Source of the DNA: Sinohyriopsis cumingii
Taxonomy: Eukaryota > Mollusca > Bivalvia > Unionida > Unionidae
DNA length: 64,000 bases
Direction: 5' to 3'
Assembly (NCBI GenBank): GCA_028554795.2
Contig: CM068828.1
Coordinates: 18,995,936 to 19,059,935 of the forward strand
Shown here one piece after another: positions 23,701-33,299 of this stretch; the first letter of the stretch is position 1; every line of letters starts with the position of its first letter. The notes beneath the pieces are model-generated. The model was not told the origin of the DNA. It saw nothing but the letters and a program-made list of their open reading frames with translations, and did no database searches. A program made the translations under genes and the position numbers.

Positions 23701-24356
23701 TAAAATGTAAAGCGTTGATAAGGTTATTACGTTATTAACGTTAAGATCAAATGTCGCACATACGATTATTACGCTAGTAATGTTAAAATGTAAAGTCTTA
23801 GATAAGATTATTACGTTAGTAATGTTAAGACCAAAAGTCGTAGATAGGATTGTTATGTTAGTAATGTCAAAATATGAAGTCGTAGATAAGATTATTGCGC
23901 TAGTAATGTCAAGATCACAAGTTGCAGATTAGATTATTTCGTTAGTAATGCTGAGATCAAAAGTCGTACATGTCCAATTTTATAGTAATTATTAGCTTCC
24001 TTATTAGAACTTTGTCAGTCAAAATATCTTTTTTTATTACAGGGTATTATATACATCATTTGGATGCTATAGTATCGGTGAGAAGACTGGAGATCAACCT
24101 TCGACCTCCCGAAGAGTTCTTTATCCATATGAAAAAATTTGACTTCCCTGACATAGAGCAGGAGCGCCCCATAGCGACAGAAAAACCACCCGTTGTCAGA
24201 CCGCACGAGGAGATCAAATTGCCTACAAGAAAAAAGTCCAAAAAGTATAAAGAAATCAAAGGTTCTCCAATTACCCCCAAATCGTTTTTTGCCTTCGGGT
24301 GTTTTGCTTACCCTCGAAAAAGCAGACAAAACAAGACTACGATTGTAAATCGATGA
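10106..24356 (+). CDS. Beta-trefoil protein of the IL-1/FGF fold, five predicted coding exons
   Basis: Predicted exons are 10106-10255, 20611-20659, 20984-21151, 22331-22567 and 24043-24356, with GT-AG introns whose phases agree (0, 1, 1, 1). The joined length is 918 bp, or 305 residues plus TGA. Residues about 88-233 show a three-fold pattern typical of a beta-trefoil: YYLSV..NLHICL, YYLATTHELHLEL and YYIHHLD..SVRRLEINL, each followed by an F-rich strand (KLTFECV, RFFFIHEL, EEFFIHMKKF). No N-terminal signal peptide is seen; the first 87 residues are polar and the last 70 are basic (RKKSKKYKEIK). A leaderless precursor with a trefoil and a basic region resembles IL-1 family cytokines, but intracellular FGF-like or fascin-like trefoils are possible. 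Exons 3-5 are strong; exons 1 and 2 rest on splice sites and phase. Confidence 0.62.
10383..10740 (-). mobile_element. tRNA-derived SINE with (AATC)n tail
   Basis: On the minus strand a tRNA-like head (GGCTCCGTTGGCAGAGTGTC and GCGGATTCGATACCC) lies at about 10640-10712, and the element ends in an AATCAATCAATCAATC tail at 10383-10398. It sits in predicted intron 1. Confidence 0.6.
11026..11268 (+). mobile_element. tRNA-derived SINE, family B, copy 1
   Basis: The head GGCCGAGAGGTCTAAAGCTC and CGTGGGTTCGCGGCTC is followed by GAGAAAGCTTGCCACTAGCT and the 3' core ACTGGCCGCCATGTATAGCC with AAAAAATGGCGTTAAACGCA. The same core recurs at 22757-23018 (minus), 26995-27225 and as a fragment at 48810-48845. 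Confidence 0.85.
11269..12477. other. Intronic, nothing recognised
   Basis: No coding or repeat signal beyond background was identified. Confidence 0.45.
12478..12790 (-). mobile_element. tRNA-derived SINE, family A, copy 3
   Basis: Inverse copy of the family A body (CAGTCATATCGCTACG, CGCAGACATGTAGTATGATG, ATTATCCTGACACCAGGCCG). The head near 12755-12790 contains TGGCCTAGTGGTTAGAGCG on the minus strand. Confidence 0.88.
12800..13140. repeat. 39-bp minisatellite
   Basis: About eight copies of a unit built from TTTCTACTAGTACGAGTCTG and AATAGGAGAGACAGAAC. Because 39 is divisible by three, long leucine-rich open frames appear on the minus strand; they are not genes. Confidence 0.93.
13400..13745. 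repeat. Minisatellite, about 49-55-bp units
   Basis: Seven near-identical copies of TATAGTTAGTTTGTTATGTT plus AATGAAATGAGTACTTTTTA. Confidence 0.95.
13746..14990. other. Intronic, nothing recognised
   Basis: AT-rich, no conserved motif or repeat noticed. Confidence 0.45.
14995..15315. repeat. CA-rich minisatellite, about 60-68-bp units
   Basis: Units combine a (CA)n run with ACTTAGCATAGGACAACCCA and TACACAAACAACTGACACAG. Repeated Cys/Val-rich frames on the minus strand are by-products. Confidence 0.92.
15316..16005. other. Intronic, nothing recognised
   Basis: No gene, SINE or array seen. Confidence 0.45.
16008..16535. repeat. Minisatellite with TATTGGTACwTGTT units
   Basis: About 20 short units such as TGTATATTGGTACTTGTTAT alternate with ACATGTGTATTGGTACATGT. 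The array resumes at 17030 after a LINE insertion. Confidence 0.93.
16536..17029 (-). mobile_element. Internally deleted LINE (5' part joined to 3' end)
   Basis: On the minus strand, a 5' segment with a GVKGGGLGVGLETQPCKTQF reading (about 17017-16800) joins directly to the C-terminal end of a reverse-transcriptase ORF, including QGKRRRGRPKNTWRR and a SIWRSFVGSLYP ending. The kilobases expected between them (endonuclease and reverse transcriptase) are absent, with the join near 16795. TATATTGGTACGT occurs on both sides, although the flanking array makes a target duplication ambiguous. Confidence 0.8.
17030..17372. other. End of array and unassigned intronic DNA
   Basis: One last TATTGGTACGTGTT unit at 17030, then no recognisable feature. 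Confidence 0.5.
17369..17398. repeat. (ATT)n microsatellite
   Basis: About nine ATT trinucleotides. Confidence 0.95.
17420..17650. repeat. Minisatellite, about 41-bp units
   Basis: Four to five copies of TTGGCTATGACGAATTCATT plus GAAACACCCTACCTACTTCA. Confidence 0.9.
17961..17982. repeat. (GA)n microsatellite
   Basis: Short GA run within an otherwise featureless intronic stretch. Confidence 0.85.
18305..18330. repeat. (GTAT)n microsatellite next to a LINE-derived 44-mer
   Basis: The tetranucleotide run is immediately followed by 18325-18368, which is the exact reverse complement of 5301-5344 in the L1-like LINE. Confidence 0.85.
18745..19735. repeat. 37-bp minisatellite, about 1 kb
   Basis: About 26 copies of a unit made of TGGAATAGACTTCAAGTCTG and TAATTACAAGTATATGT, with shorter and deleted variants towards the right end. 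It is the largest array in the window. Confidence 0.96.
19736..20610. other. Intronic DNA with a short telomere-like tract
   Basis: GTTAGGGTTAAGGTTAGGGT lies at about 19919-19938. Otherwise nothing is recognised. Confidence 0.5.
20611..20659 (+). CDS. Predicted coding exon 2 (49 bp)
   Basis: Preceded by the pyrimidine tract TTTCTGTGTTTTCTTTTGCAG and followed by GTTAAT. Read in phase 0 it gives TSDLVGPDRLPSSHDT, and it joins the next exon in phase 1 without a stop. Its small size makes it less certain. Confidence 0.45.
20700..20751. repeat. (TATG)n microsatellite
   Basis: Thirteen TATG units just after predicted exon 2. Confidence 0.97.
20984..21151 (+). CDS. Predicted coding exon 3, first trefoil repeat
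   Basis: The acceptor is TTTATTCTAG and the donor A|GTAAGT is near consensus. It encodes residues 67-123, including CICVSIQTPDGYYLSVDRNN, the first trefoil hairpin, after a lysine/serine-rich linker. Confidence 0.72.
21595..21740. repeat. 40-bp tandem repeat
   Basis: Three to four copies of GCGAGCAACACGTAACCAGA plus CTTGAATTACACACTTCACT, in predicted intron 3. Confidence 0.9.
22005..22105. repeat. Short duplication
   Basis: ACCTTGGTATGTGCTTTACA and TAATATCTTGGTAATG occur twice about 58 bp apart. Confidence 0.75.
22331..22567 (+). CDS. Predicted coding exon 4, second trefoil repeat
   Basis: The acceptor is CTTCTGATTACAG; the donor AGAG|GTACCG is acceptable. The exon encodes residues 123-202. 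FKVASHPDYYLATTHELHLE followed by ERFFFIHEL resembles the IL-1 family F-x(n)-P-x-W/Y-Y-L-A-T signature region. Confidence 0.75.
22757..23018 (-). mobile_element. tRNA-derived SINE, family B, copy 2
   Basis: On the minus strand the head GGCCTAGTGGTCTAAAGCGC and GTGGGTTCGAGTCTAGG is followed by GAGAAAGCTTGCCAGTAGCT, ATACTGGCCGCCATACATAG and AAAAATGGCGTTAAACCCCA, ending in a (CAA)n tail (seen as (TTG)n at 22757-22783). It lies in predicted intron 4, and is the most complete family B copy. Confidence 0.92.
23060..23160. repeat. Short tandem repeat
   Basis: ACAACTCTATATAACACGGT plus ATAAAGTwCAC is present about two and a half times. Confidence 0.85.
23283..23965. repeat. Minisatellite, about 42-58-bp units
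   Basis: About 15 units sharing AAGATTATTACGTTAGTAAT and GTTAAAATGTAAAG. Two unit types (with AGATCAAGAGTCGCAAAT or with TGTAAAGCGTTGAT) alternate, giving a higher-order pattern. The array ends about 80 bp before exon 5. Confidence 0.95.
24043..24356 (+). CDS. Predicted terminal coding exon 5, third trefoil repeat and basic tail
   Basis: The acceptor TTTTTTTATTACAG is strong. The exon completes Gly202, then encodes YYIHHLDAIVSVRRLEINL, EEFFIHMKKF, a proline-rich linker and a lysine-rich tail that could be a nuclear localisation signal. It ends at TGA 24354-24356. Confidence 0.75.
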
Positions 24357-24790
24357 GATGACGTATTTCTTCCCAAAAGATTGAATGAACTATCCAGTCA
24401 TGTGACGAGTACATCACAACGAATACATTCATGTTTAATATGCATGATTAATCGTAAATCTGATCAGACATATTGCTGAATCGCAAAAAGATCGACACGT
24501 CATGCAGGATTGAATTATGATGTTATCTTAAAAAAAAAACGCTTTTGCGGAAACGTGTAATATTGACTGTTTGTGCAAGACAGTCAATATTAAAATCAGC
24601 AACGAAGTCTTGATTGATTTGTATAATGTCAAGTGTATAAAGTATATCCAGGGTAAAGGCTGAGGAGTCTAGTATCAAGCCCGACACATTTCAAAAAGTG
24701 AACAGGAATTCCAATATGGAAAATATATCCGGGGTTAAATTAGATGAGTCTAGTATCAAACCTGACACATTTTCAAAAACTTGAACAGAC

Positions 24791-24980
24791 AATAAATCAT
24801 ATATTACGAAAAGATGCAAGTTTGATGTCTTTTACGTCGAATGTGTCAGATGTTTAGGATCTTCATTTAATAGACCAGAATATGTTTAAAGACTTTCAAA
24901 AGAGACAAACAAAATCTCTGAAAACCATCAATTTAATATTATTCGATGACAAATTCAAGCTTTTTTTTTGTTTGAATAAA
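24791..24980 (+). promoter_or_regulatory. Candidate polyadenylation signals of the beta-trefoil gene
   Basis: AATAAA occurs at 24791-24796 and again at 24975-24980, about 435 and 620 nt after the stop codon. Either could serve; a further AATAAA lies near 26294. Confidence 0.35.
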
Positions 24981-25189
24981 AAAAATATTTGATGGTTTAA
25001 ATACTTCATGAAATAATATTGTCCTTTTACATGATACCCGGGTTAGAAACTAAATGAATGTCAAAGCGGATTTTTTATTTTTAGCATCATACATTTAAGA
25101 GAACTTTGAATTCATTTGTGTATGCATTATATTTTGTAATGGTACATATTTATTTGGAATGTTCTGAAAGTGCAATAGATATACTTCTT

Positions 25190-25400
25190 AACTGCCGCTG
25201 ATTGGTTGACGAGTAGCTCCTTGCTTTTATCATTGTGCTACTGATTGACGAGTAGCACCTTCCTTATCATTATAGCCGCTGAATGGTTGCGAGTAGATCC
25301 TTCCTTATCACTGTGGCCGCTAACTGATCGACGAGTAACACATTCATTATCATTATGGCCGCCGACTAACTAGTAGCTCCTTTTTATTATTATTGTGCTT
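25190..25400. repeat. Degenerate minisatellite, about 60-bp units
   Basis: Four copies with GCCGCTGATTGGTTGACGAG and TAGCTCCTTCCTTATCATT. Confidence 0.88.
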
Positions 25401-26330
25401 TTAATCGTAAGGATTTCAAATGATTCACCTAAATTCCAATTATAGGGCAGCTGCTATGCACATTTTGTTACTCCATATTATCTTTTTTGCAGACCACAAT
25501 GGAACTAAAATAATCTTGATTTGTATATTTAATTTCTTGTAAATATCAATTTATTTATTTATTTATTAAATATCAATTATTTATTAATTCTCTCATCGTG
25601 TTTTGAATTTTTGTTGTAAATAATTCCTTGTTTTTCAGTAGTTTTCAAGTATTTAAAATATGAAAATGTTTATTGAATGCCATCTTCTTTTACGTTATTG
25701 TAATTTTCGGTGTAATGAAGTATTTAATCATTTTCAAGTTTTTATTCAAACCATGATTTAAGCAAGAATGTACGTGTGTCCTGTTGTATAGAGACCGTTT
25801 ATCTTTGAGATGTGTTAAAGTGATCTTGACATTACTAGTGTGTAATTAATTATACATCATCCCTGGATTGATTTCTGTATCTTACTTCTGACACAGAACA
25901 GTACAATTAATACAGTAGGGTACTGTCCGATTCTGGTTTGCAACCAAGAATATGATGTATTTCATACCCTGCTGTGCCTGTCAATAACAGCTGTTGTTTG
26001 ATTTGCATATTTCAAGAATTTATGGTGGTATTGATGTAAATAATTATGTGGGTTAATGTTTCTATTGTTGTTTTGTTTGGGGTTTTTTTGTATTTTTTTT
26101 TAAGTTCCAGAGAAAATGTTTAAAAATACTTGCAAGTTTGCAAGTATGATTGTTTGACAATATTTGTCACTGTTACTGATTTCTACGCCATTTAATGTAA
26201 GGTAGATATCGTGAAGATAGATCCATTCATATGTATGTAAATACACCATTCAAGTATTAAATTAACATAATTATAATAATGGACAATGTTGAGAAATAAA
26301 ACAACTAAAGTTTATTAATTATTCTTTGTT
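25401..26330. other. Intergenic, nothing recognised
   Basis: AT-rich with poly-T tracts. No coding signal. Confidence 0.45.
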
Positions 26331-26334
26331 GTAT

Positions 26335-26550
26335 AAAACACACACATGAACAGACTGTGTACAAATACATACACGTGAACAGATTACATATACATACACA
26401 TGAACAGTGTACGCATTCATACACATGAACAGACTGTATGCATATACATACACATGAACAGTGTACAAATACATACACATGAACAGACTTTACGTATGCA
26501 TACACATTAACAGTGTACAAATACATATGCATAAACATGTAGTGTAGAAA
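26335..26550. repeat. Minisatellite, about 30-bp units
   Basis: About seven imperfect copies of ACATACACATGAACAGACTG/TGTACAAATACAT. Confidence 0.88.
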
Positions 26551-26919
26551 AACAAAATCAGAAACGTACAAACATCTAATAAAATTGACATTCAGGCCTG
26601 TGAAATATGTTTTGCAAGACTTTGCAGTCCTTCAAACATAATGGCAAACTGAGAACTAATGAATCATGGATGATGCAAATATCTGAATTAAAATATGCAG
26701 GGCGAACAATTTCGATCTTCTGTTTTCAAGGCAGTTAAATTTGTATGTGTGTGTGTGTGGAAAGTCATTTCATTATCAGTCAAATTGGGTTAGACGAAAG
26801 AGTTTATGGGATGGTCTGTTGTTCGTCGTCCGTCCGTCCGTTACCAAAAGTTTATTATCTGTACTACTCTCAAACTACCTGGATGATTACCTTGAAACTA
26901 TACACTCACGTCCATCCTA

Positions 26920-26992
26920 GAACCACGGTAGATTAGTTGGTACAGCATCAGACGTGTAATCCAAGGGTTGCGGGTTTAATACCCGCCTAGGT
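26920..26992 (+). mobile_element. tRNA-like SINE head
   Basis: GGTAGATTAGTTGGTACAGC (A-box-like) and GCGGGTTTAATACCCGCC (a T-arm-like hairpin). It runs straight into a family B SINE, so it is probably a chimeric or nested SINE rather than a tRNA gene. Confidence 0.45.
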
Positions 26993-26994
26993 CA

Positions 26995-27225
26995 AAGATG
27001 GCTGAGAGGTCTAAGGCACTCGCCTTTGCAGATCACTCACATCTCACCTTTTCCACAAGGGTTCGAGGCTCGACTTGACTAACGTGGTTCTGTGAGAAGG
27101 CTTCTCAGTAGCGTTCTGTGGGTCGGTGGTTCTTTCCGGGGTCTTCCGTAGATCTTAATCCACCGTATATACTGGCCTCCATAAATCCTTCAAACCACAG
27201 CAAACTGAATGATACCCGCCTAGGC
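26995..27225 (+). mobile_element. tRNA-derived SINE, family B, copy 3
   Basis: GGCTGAGAGGTCTAAGGCAC and AAGGGTTCGAGGCTC head, GAGAAGGCTTCTCAGTAGCG and GTGGGTCGGTGGTTCTTTCC body, TATACTGGCCTCCATAAATC core. It is more diverged than the copy at 22757-23018. Confidence 0.8.
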
Positions 27226-27359
27226 CAGTCCTGATAGGCTGCATCGGTTTGTCCTTGGGAAAGTGTTTAGCTCCCATTTCCTCTGCATGATAAAGCAAAT
27301 AACGTGCTAAACGTGCCGCTAAAATCAGCAAACATAACGCATACATCCTAAAATCTAGT

Positions 27360-27885
27360 TGGTCCTTAGTAAAGACGGTGCCGCTCGGACATCCATTAGG
27401 CCGCCATAACCATGTTGAAAATTTTGTTATGGGTACTTCACCTGAATGGATGGTCGTATCGATATGAATGTGTAACTAAGAGACTTCTTACGATGTCTAT
27501 TTGAAAGTACACGAAAAGTGTCCCCATCTGACATCCAGATATGGCCGCCATGGTAGCCATCTTGAAAATATTGTTATTGGTGCTCGCTCTGAATCGAAAG
27601 TCATAGCGACATGGAGTTTTCACCTTTAGACTTCTTATCGTGTCTAGTTGGTTCCAGATGAAAATGGTGACGCTTTTTCAGACATTAAGGCCGTCACAAT
27701 AGCCATTTGTAAATACTGTTATCGAAACTCCTCTTGAATGGTGTGTTATATCAACATAGTTCTCACCAAAAGGATTCCTGTGAAGCAAAGTTGGTCCAAA
27801 CTGAAAATGTTGATTTCACATTCAATATTGCCACCATGGTGGCTATCTTGAAAAAACATGATATTGCTTAAGAATATTAGACATG
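27360..27885. repeat. Degenerate tandem repeat, about 155-bp units
   Basis: Three to four diverged units share GGCCGCCATGGTAGCCATCT-like sequence, TTGAAAATATTGTTATTGGT and a CTTCTTATCGTGTCTAGTTG stretch. Confidence 0.75.
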
Positions 27886-28194
27886 GTTTCAACACTTAGC
27901 TGTTAAAAAGAAGAAATGCTATTATAAAATGTTATCGGCTAGTACCACATTATTCCCTTCGAGCGAGTCATTTTAAAACTTGAGTTTTTTTTAAAGATTT
28001 TAATTATGCATTAACTGTAACTTTTATACGTGTCCTGTCATTTTATGGTTACGATTGGCTCATGTTTTATTCAGACAAATCTCTCGCATGGCTCTGTGAG
28101 ATAACTGCATATAGAACATGTTCCACGAAGCCACGTGAGAGGCCTGGTTTCGAGAGTGAATAGAACGGTTCAAGTTATTTTGCAAATACATTAC

Positions 28195-29850
28195 TGTAAG
28201 GAGGGGGAGGGGTGTTTTCTCTGGCAGGTGTCCCGCTTAATTTGGTTTTCGTTATCTAGGGGTTGACCGCCCTCGATGTTATTGCCCGGTTCGAGTAAAT
28301 ATAAAAATAAGTGGTGAAACTTATAGGTGAAATAGAGATCTGAGCATGTATATAGAACAAACCACCTCGAGCCCCCGTACAGGTAAACAAACAATTTAAT
28401 TAATTACATAAAAACAACTGTGAAAATTCATTACATCAGGAATATACTCTGCTTTTAGAAATTAAACTTTCACCGAATTACAAAGAAAACGCGAATAGAT
28501 TTAAATAAAATAGCCGATCTGTTTACTGATAGATTTAGTTCATCATAGGATCGAGTGAACAATCAAAGTCAACGTCTTGTACGATTGCATAACCTGCTCG
28601 TCCTCAGTTTGTTCTGCTTCCACTGTAGCTGTTCAGAACCTTGGATCTCAGGATGATACTTTCCACCATCCAGAATACGTTTCAGAAATTAATACGTCGC
28701 AGGATTGCGTCCCAGGATTATACGTCTCACTGCACTTCTCTCTATACTTCTCAGTATACGTCTCAGGGTAACATCACATCATACGTCCCAGGAGCTATCT
28801 TCTCCCATTTTAAATAATTATAAATAGAGACAACCTAAATTTCCTGTTATTTATGATACAGGGGATTTTGCATTATTCTCCCTCGTTATCAGATTTTACT
28901 GTCAGTGCTAGACAGATGCTAAGGCTATCAATCGACTCCACATGTCCTATAATGACCCTAGTTAGTCAAATGGCTAATTCGTTACGCCTTGACCTTACAC
29001 ATTAACGCACCATACGAGGCCTGGGGTCCTGAGCCAGCCTCAATTTACACAGCGAATAAATGGGATACATTACATCAATTACTACATCATGTCAGTCAAT
29101 AAACACTTACTCTTAATCATACGTGAAATCTTCTAAATTCGGTGAATTCACACGGATTCTCGTAATCATATTAACTAATGTAATGCATTAAATTCTTAGA
29201 ACCTAATTCTTATGCAAACAAGACGACAAATTCAAACAATTCGTCAAACTTATCTAAAGAAGATTAATGTACGACTTCCTATGCATAAACTCAACACAGT
29301 TATACTTTATAAAGCAAATTATTATACGAATGTAGAAAAAAGATTCATGCAAATATAAGTAAATAAATTCAGCAGAGCATTATATATGGCAACAACAAAT
29401 TACATGGAATTGTCACACTACCTTTGCTTTCAACGTTCCTCCCTCTAATCGGCAAATTATTTCGTCGGTTCCTTTCGACAACAGTCCCCTTTGGACAACA
29501 GTTCTTTTACGAGGAATTTCTTGCAAATCCCCCCGGAGCCTATTCTGATTTCTCTTCCAGAAAAGCTTAGACTGATTAAAATTTCCGATGTGGCAATTTT
29601 AAAACCTAGAAAATTTTGTGTGGGAAACACGCCCCTTATTTAACGTAACGAATCAGAATCAAATGTCTTTGCCGCCTTTTTCAGAGGCGCCAAAGTCGGG
29701 GTCAGCTTGACCTGGTAGTTTGAGTAACAGAATTTCTGCGATTTCTCAGTTGTGACAACTTTACCATGAAAATGAAGTTTACCGTGTCCCTAATAGTCCG
29801 TCTGAATGCTGTATAAACAAATGCTTAATTAGGAACAAAATTCTCCCTTT
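28195..29850. mobile_element. Possible decayed long terminal repeat, weak
   Basis: The length (about 1.65 kb), an ACCTCGAGCCCCCGTACAGG motif and the general composition resemble the LTR family at 33652-35286 and 55395-57225 (which has TCCGAGCCCCCAGTCAGCAA). The ends and target duplications cannot be identified. It may simply be intergenic DNA. Confidence 0.25.
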
Positions 29851-30740
29851 AAAGGATATCACAGTACACGGTAGTATGACGATATGATACGCGCCTGTCT
29901 CCATAAATCTAATTAATGGTTCTCTGGTCTCAACTAATGTATTGTTGTTAGATCGCCAGATATTTGCCCCTTCACAATTACACAGATCGAGAAAAGGTGC
30001 CTTGCTTTACATCAAAATACATTCTGGTCATACAATTTCACTGAATGTTTTGGTATATTTTACAATAAATCTGTTCTATCTGACTTCTTTAATAGATATT
30101 TTTCTTTTTTGCCTTTTATGTGTTCATTAGGACAGCATTACGTGTCTGGAGTAATTTGTGTCGGTATAAAAAAATAAACAAATAAATAAATAAATGAAAT
30201 GTCCGGCTACTCCAGATATACCAAAATATGAGAAATGAACTTATGTTTGATTAAAAATAAGTAACCCACTAACTGTAAACAAAAGAAAATGTTCCTTTGC
30301 CCGTTTGGGGTGGTTGTGCGGACATTGAACCTGCTAAGCATGTTCCCTTTCTAACCTTTCACTCTTGCACTCATTACATCAAGAAGTTTGTCAACCTCAA
30401 AAAGTGTATTCATTAACTTAATCGAATTTAGTTACTATTAACTGTTTATTGTATTTTAGTAACTTAAAGTAAATACTTACTTCTAACTGTTTTTTCAGGA
30501 TCTATGAGCTATCGAAAAAACATTGTACTTCTTTAATAATTACTCTTTAATTCAATTTACCTTAAAACATCACTTTTTTCCATCTTTTACCTTTATTTTG
30601 CACTCAGTTGATTTCTGTTCTCAATTTCCATGAAGACCAAAGTATTAGAAAATGGCCACCTAAACTTTGAAATGGGCTCTAAAATTTGAAAGTAAAAGTA
30701 CTTGAAACACTGTTTCACTACCGTTCTGAAGACATTGCAA
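29851..30740. other. Intergenic, nothing recognised
   Basis: Contains a short (AATA)n run near 30172-30195. No protein-like frame. Confidence 0.45.
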
Positions 30741-30744
30741 TGAC

Positions 30745-31530
30745 ATTGTTGTATATGCCCCAGGACTATTCAGAGATTGCAATCAAATTGTTTTTTTATG
30801 CCCCAGGGCTATTCAGAGATTGCAATCACAATGTTGTATACGCCCCAGGACTATTCAGAGATTGCAATCACAATATTGTATATGCCCCAGGACTATTCAG
30901 AGATTGCAATCACAATGTTGTATATGCCCCAGGACTATTCAGAGATTGCAATCACATTGTTGTATATGCCCCAGGACTATTCAGAGATTGCAGTCACATT
31001 GTTGTATATGCCCCATGACTATTCAGAGATTGCAATCACATTGTTGTATCTGCCCCAGGACTATTCAGAGATTGCAATCACATTGTTGTGTATGCCCCAG
31101 GGCTATTCAGAGATTGCAGTCACATTGTTGTAAATGCCCCATGACTATTCAGAGATTGCAATCACATTGTTGTATATGCCCCAGGACGATTCAGAGATTG
31201 CAATCACATTGTTGTATATGCCCCAGGACGATTCAGAGATTGCAATCACATTGTTGTATATGCCCCAGGATGAATCAGAGATTGCAATCACATTGTTGTA
31301 TATGCCCCAGGACGATTCAGAGATTGCAATCACATTGTTGTATATGCCCCAGGACGATTCAGAGATTGCAATCACATTGTTGTATATGCCCCAGGACGAA
31401 TCAGAGATTGCAATCACATTGTTGTATATGCCCCAGGACGATTCAGAGATTGCAATCACATTGTTGTATATGCCCCAGGACGATTCAGAGATTGCAATCA
31501 CATTGTTGTATATGCCCCAAGGCTCTTAAG
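30745..31530. repeat. 42-bp minisatellite, about 18 copies
   Basis: The unit is TTGTATATGCCCCAGGACGA plus TTCAGAGATTGCAATCACAT plus TG. Since 42 is a multiple of three and the unit has few stops, long repetitive frames exist on the plus strand (up to 249 codons at 30820-31569, 14-residue repeat) and on the minus strand. I see no promoter, start context or flanking exon, so it is called a satellite. Confidence 0.95.
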
Positions 31531-31906
31531 ATACATGTACTTAACTGTAACAAGGCCATTCACTCATAACGTAATTTAGACTTCATTACTACATCTATGT
31601 ACATGCTTAATTTTGATGACTAAAATGCAGACAACTGAAATAAAAAGCAAGGGTTTGCCTGGCGTTTTGGAAGGAAAGCTCGTACCTGTTGTTTCCGCTG
31701 GTCAACACAAGCTAGAACTTGTCGCCTGACTATTTTTCATCTTAACAAATCCGGTTCGTTGTCTCGATGTCACTAGTAAATAAAACGTACCTGCAGTAAT
31801 ATACTGTATGGTTTCGGGGGCATTGTACGAACTCTGACACAGATACAAGATATAATGTATGTATTGAAACTGAGCAAATATACAACTCGAATCGACTCAT
31901 CACTCT

Positions 31907-31983
31907 ATGTATGTATGTATGTATGTATGTATGTATGTATGTATGTATGTATGTATGTATGTATGTATGTATGTATGTATGTA

Positions 31984-32020
<37 letters not shown>

Positions 32021-32047
32021 TTATGTATGTATGTAAGTATGTATGAT
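31907..32047. repeat. (TATG)n microsatellite with a (TG)n core
   Basis: About 30 tetranucleotide units, with TGTGTGTG at about 31985-32003. Confidence 0.97.
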
Positions 32048-32059
32048 TGTGCATGTGTG

Positions 32060-33290
32060 TGTATGTGTGAACGTGCATATGTATGTATGTATGTGTGTAC
32101 GTGCGACCGTGCGTACGTATATATGTATACAGTAAATAGTTTTTGTCTGATATAAAGCAAAAAGTGCAGAATTATAATAGTTGTCCGCAATCAAAACAGC
32201 AATTAATTAAATAGCTATGGAAATGTATTCACATATCGAACATCGCCGACGCCTCCCTTGCACGTCATGCGCTCTTAAGACCGCATAGATCTCTTATCCT
32301 GAGGTAGCTGGGGATAGTTTCGTAAATTAGTCCCTGTCAAGTTTCTCTCTTAGTCTGCATGTCTGGGTGTCCATGTGCTGTGTTCCGATGCTTTATGATG
32401 CTCCTTCATAGGCCTGTCCACTTCATGTACCGTTAAAACTTTTTGTACAGGCTGATACCGATCCATATGTAGGGCGGTGTACTCCCCCAGAGGTCATATC
32501 CCTACAGGAATCTGGGAAGAAATTAAATAGTCAAAAACGTTGCCATATTTGAAGTGTTATCTTCTTACCATAATAACCTGTCCACACTACAGCATAACTT
32601 TAGTTATGTATTTAATTGCTTTATGAAGTATGGTTTTATCCGGTATTCGATCTAAATATAGTAGGTAGTTGTCGTGGTATTTACCTTTCTGTTTAATTAT
32701 ATATATTTAAATCCTTTCTTTCAATCCTATTTGTATTGGATTGGCCAATCACATGTCATTTAGTGAAATCTGTTCTCTTACACAAACATTTCTGATTATG
32801 TGGCGTCTTAAAGACACTTCCCCACACATCATGTACGTGTTTCATCAAAATGCTCTCTTCAGAGATTGAACCACAGCAGATATCATTCCGAACGTCTTTC
32901 CAAATTACTTGTCAATTTCGTTGTTCTACTGTCATATTAGTATTCTTGGTTAGGTATTCCCTGATCAGGTTGTTTCATTTTCGTTGGTTTCCACAATTGT
33001 GTATGACGAGTGTGTATCGTTGTAAAAGTAGGTTTATATATTGATACCACCTTGGTACGTACGTTTAATTAAATTATTGTTCCTGTATATCTCTATCTTG
33101 TTTCTAAACCAAACCAATAGATATACCGACCCTCCCATGCAAACAAATTTGGGTTTCCATTTGGAACCTTAATACGGTTTAAGATGTTTGTAATTTTGCT
33201 ACATTAATATAAAAAAATGACGAATCTGTTTTGTCTGTTTACAGAGAAATAGGTTTCAAATATAAAAAGAAATTCCCATTATGGGCCTGT
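32060..33290. other. Intergenic, nothing recognised
   Basis: No supported feature. Confidence 0.45.
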
Positions 33291-33299
33291 CTAGGTCTA

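Noticed and set aside
26922..26990. Functional tRNA gene
   Set aside because: Only the T-arm is clear, and it runs into a SINE body.
30820..31569. 249-codon ORF as a repetitive structural protein gene
   Set aside because: It is entirely the 42-bp satellite; parallel frames are equally open, there is no promoter or exon context, and the frame starts and ends with the array.
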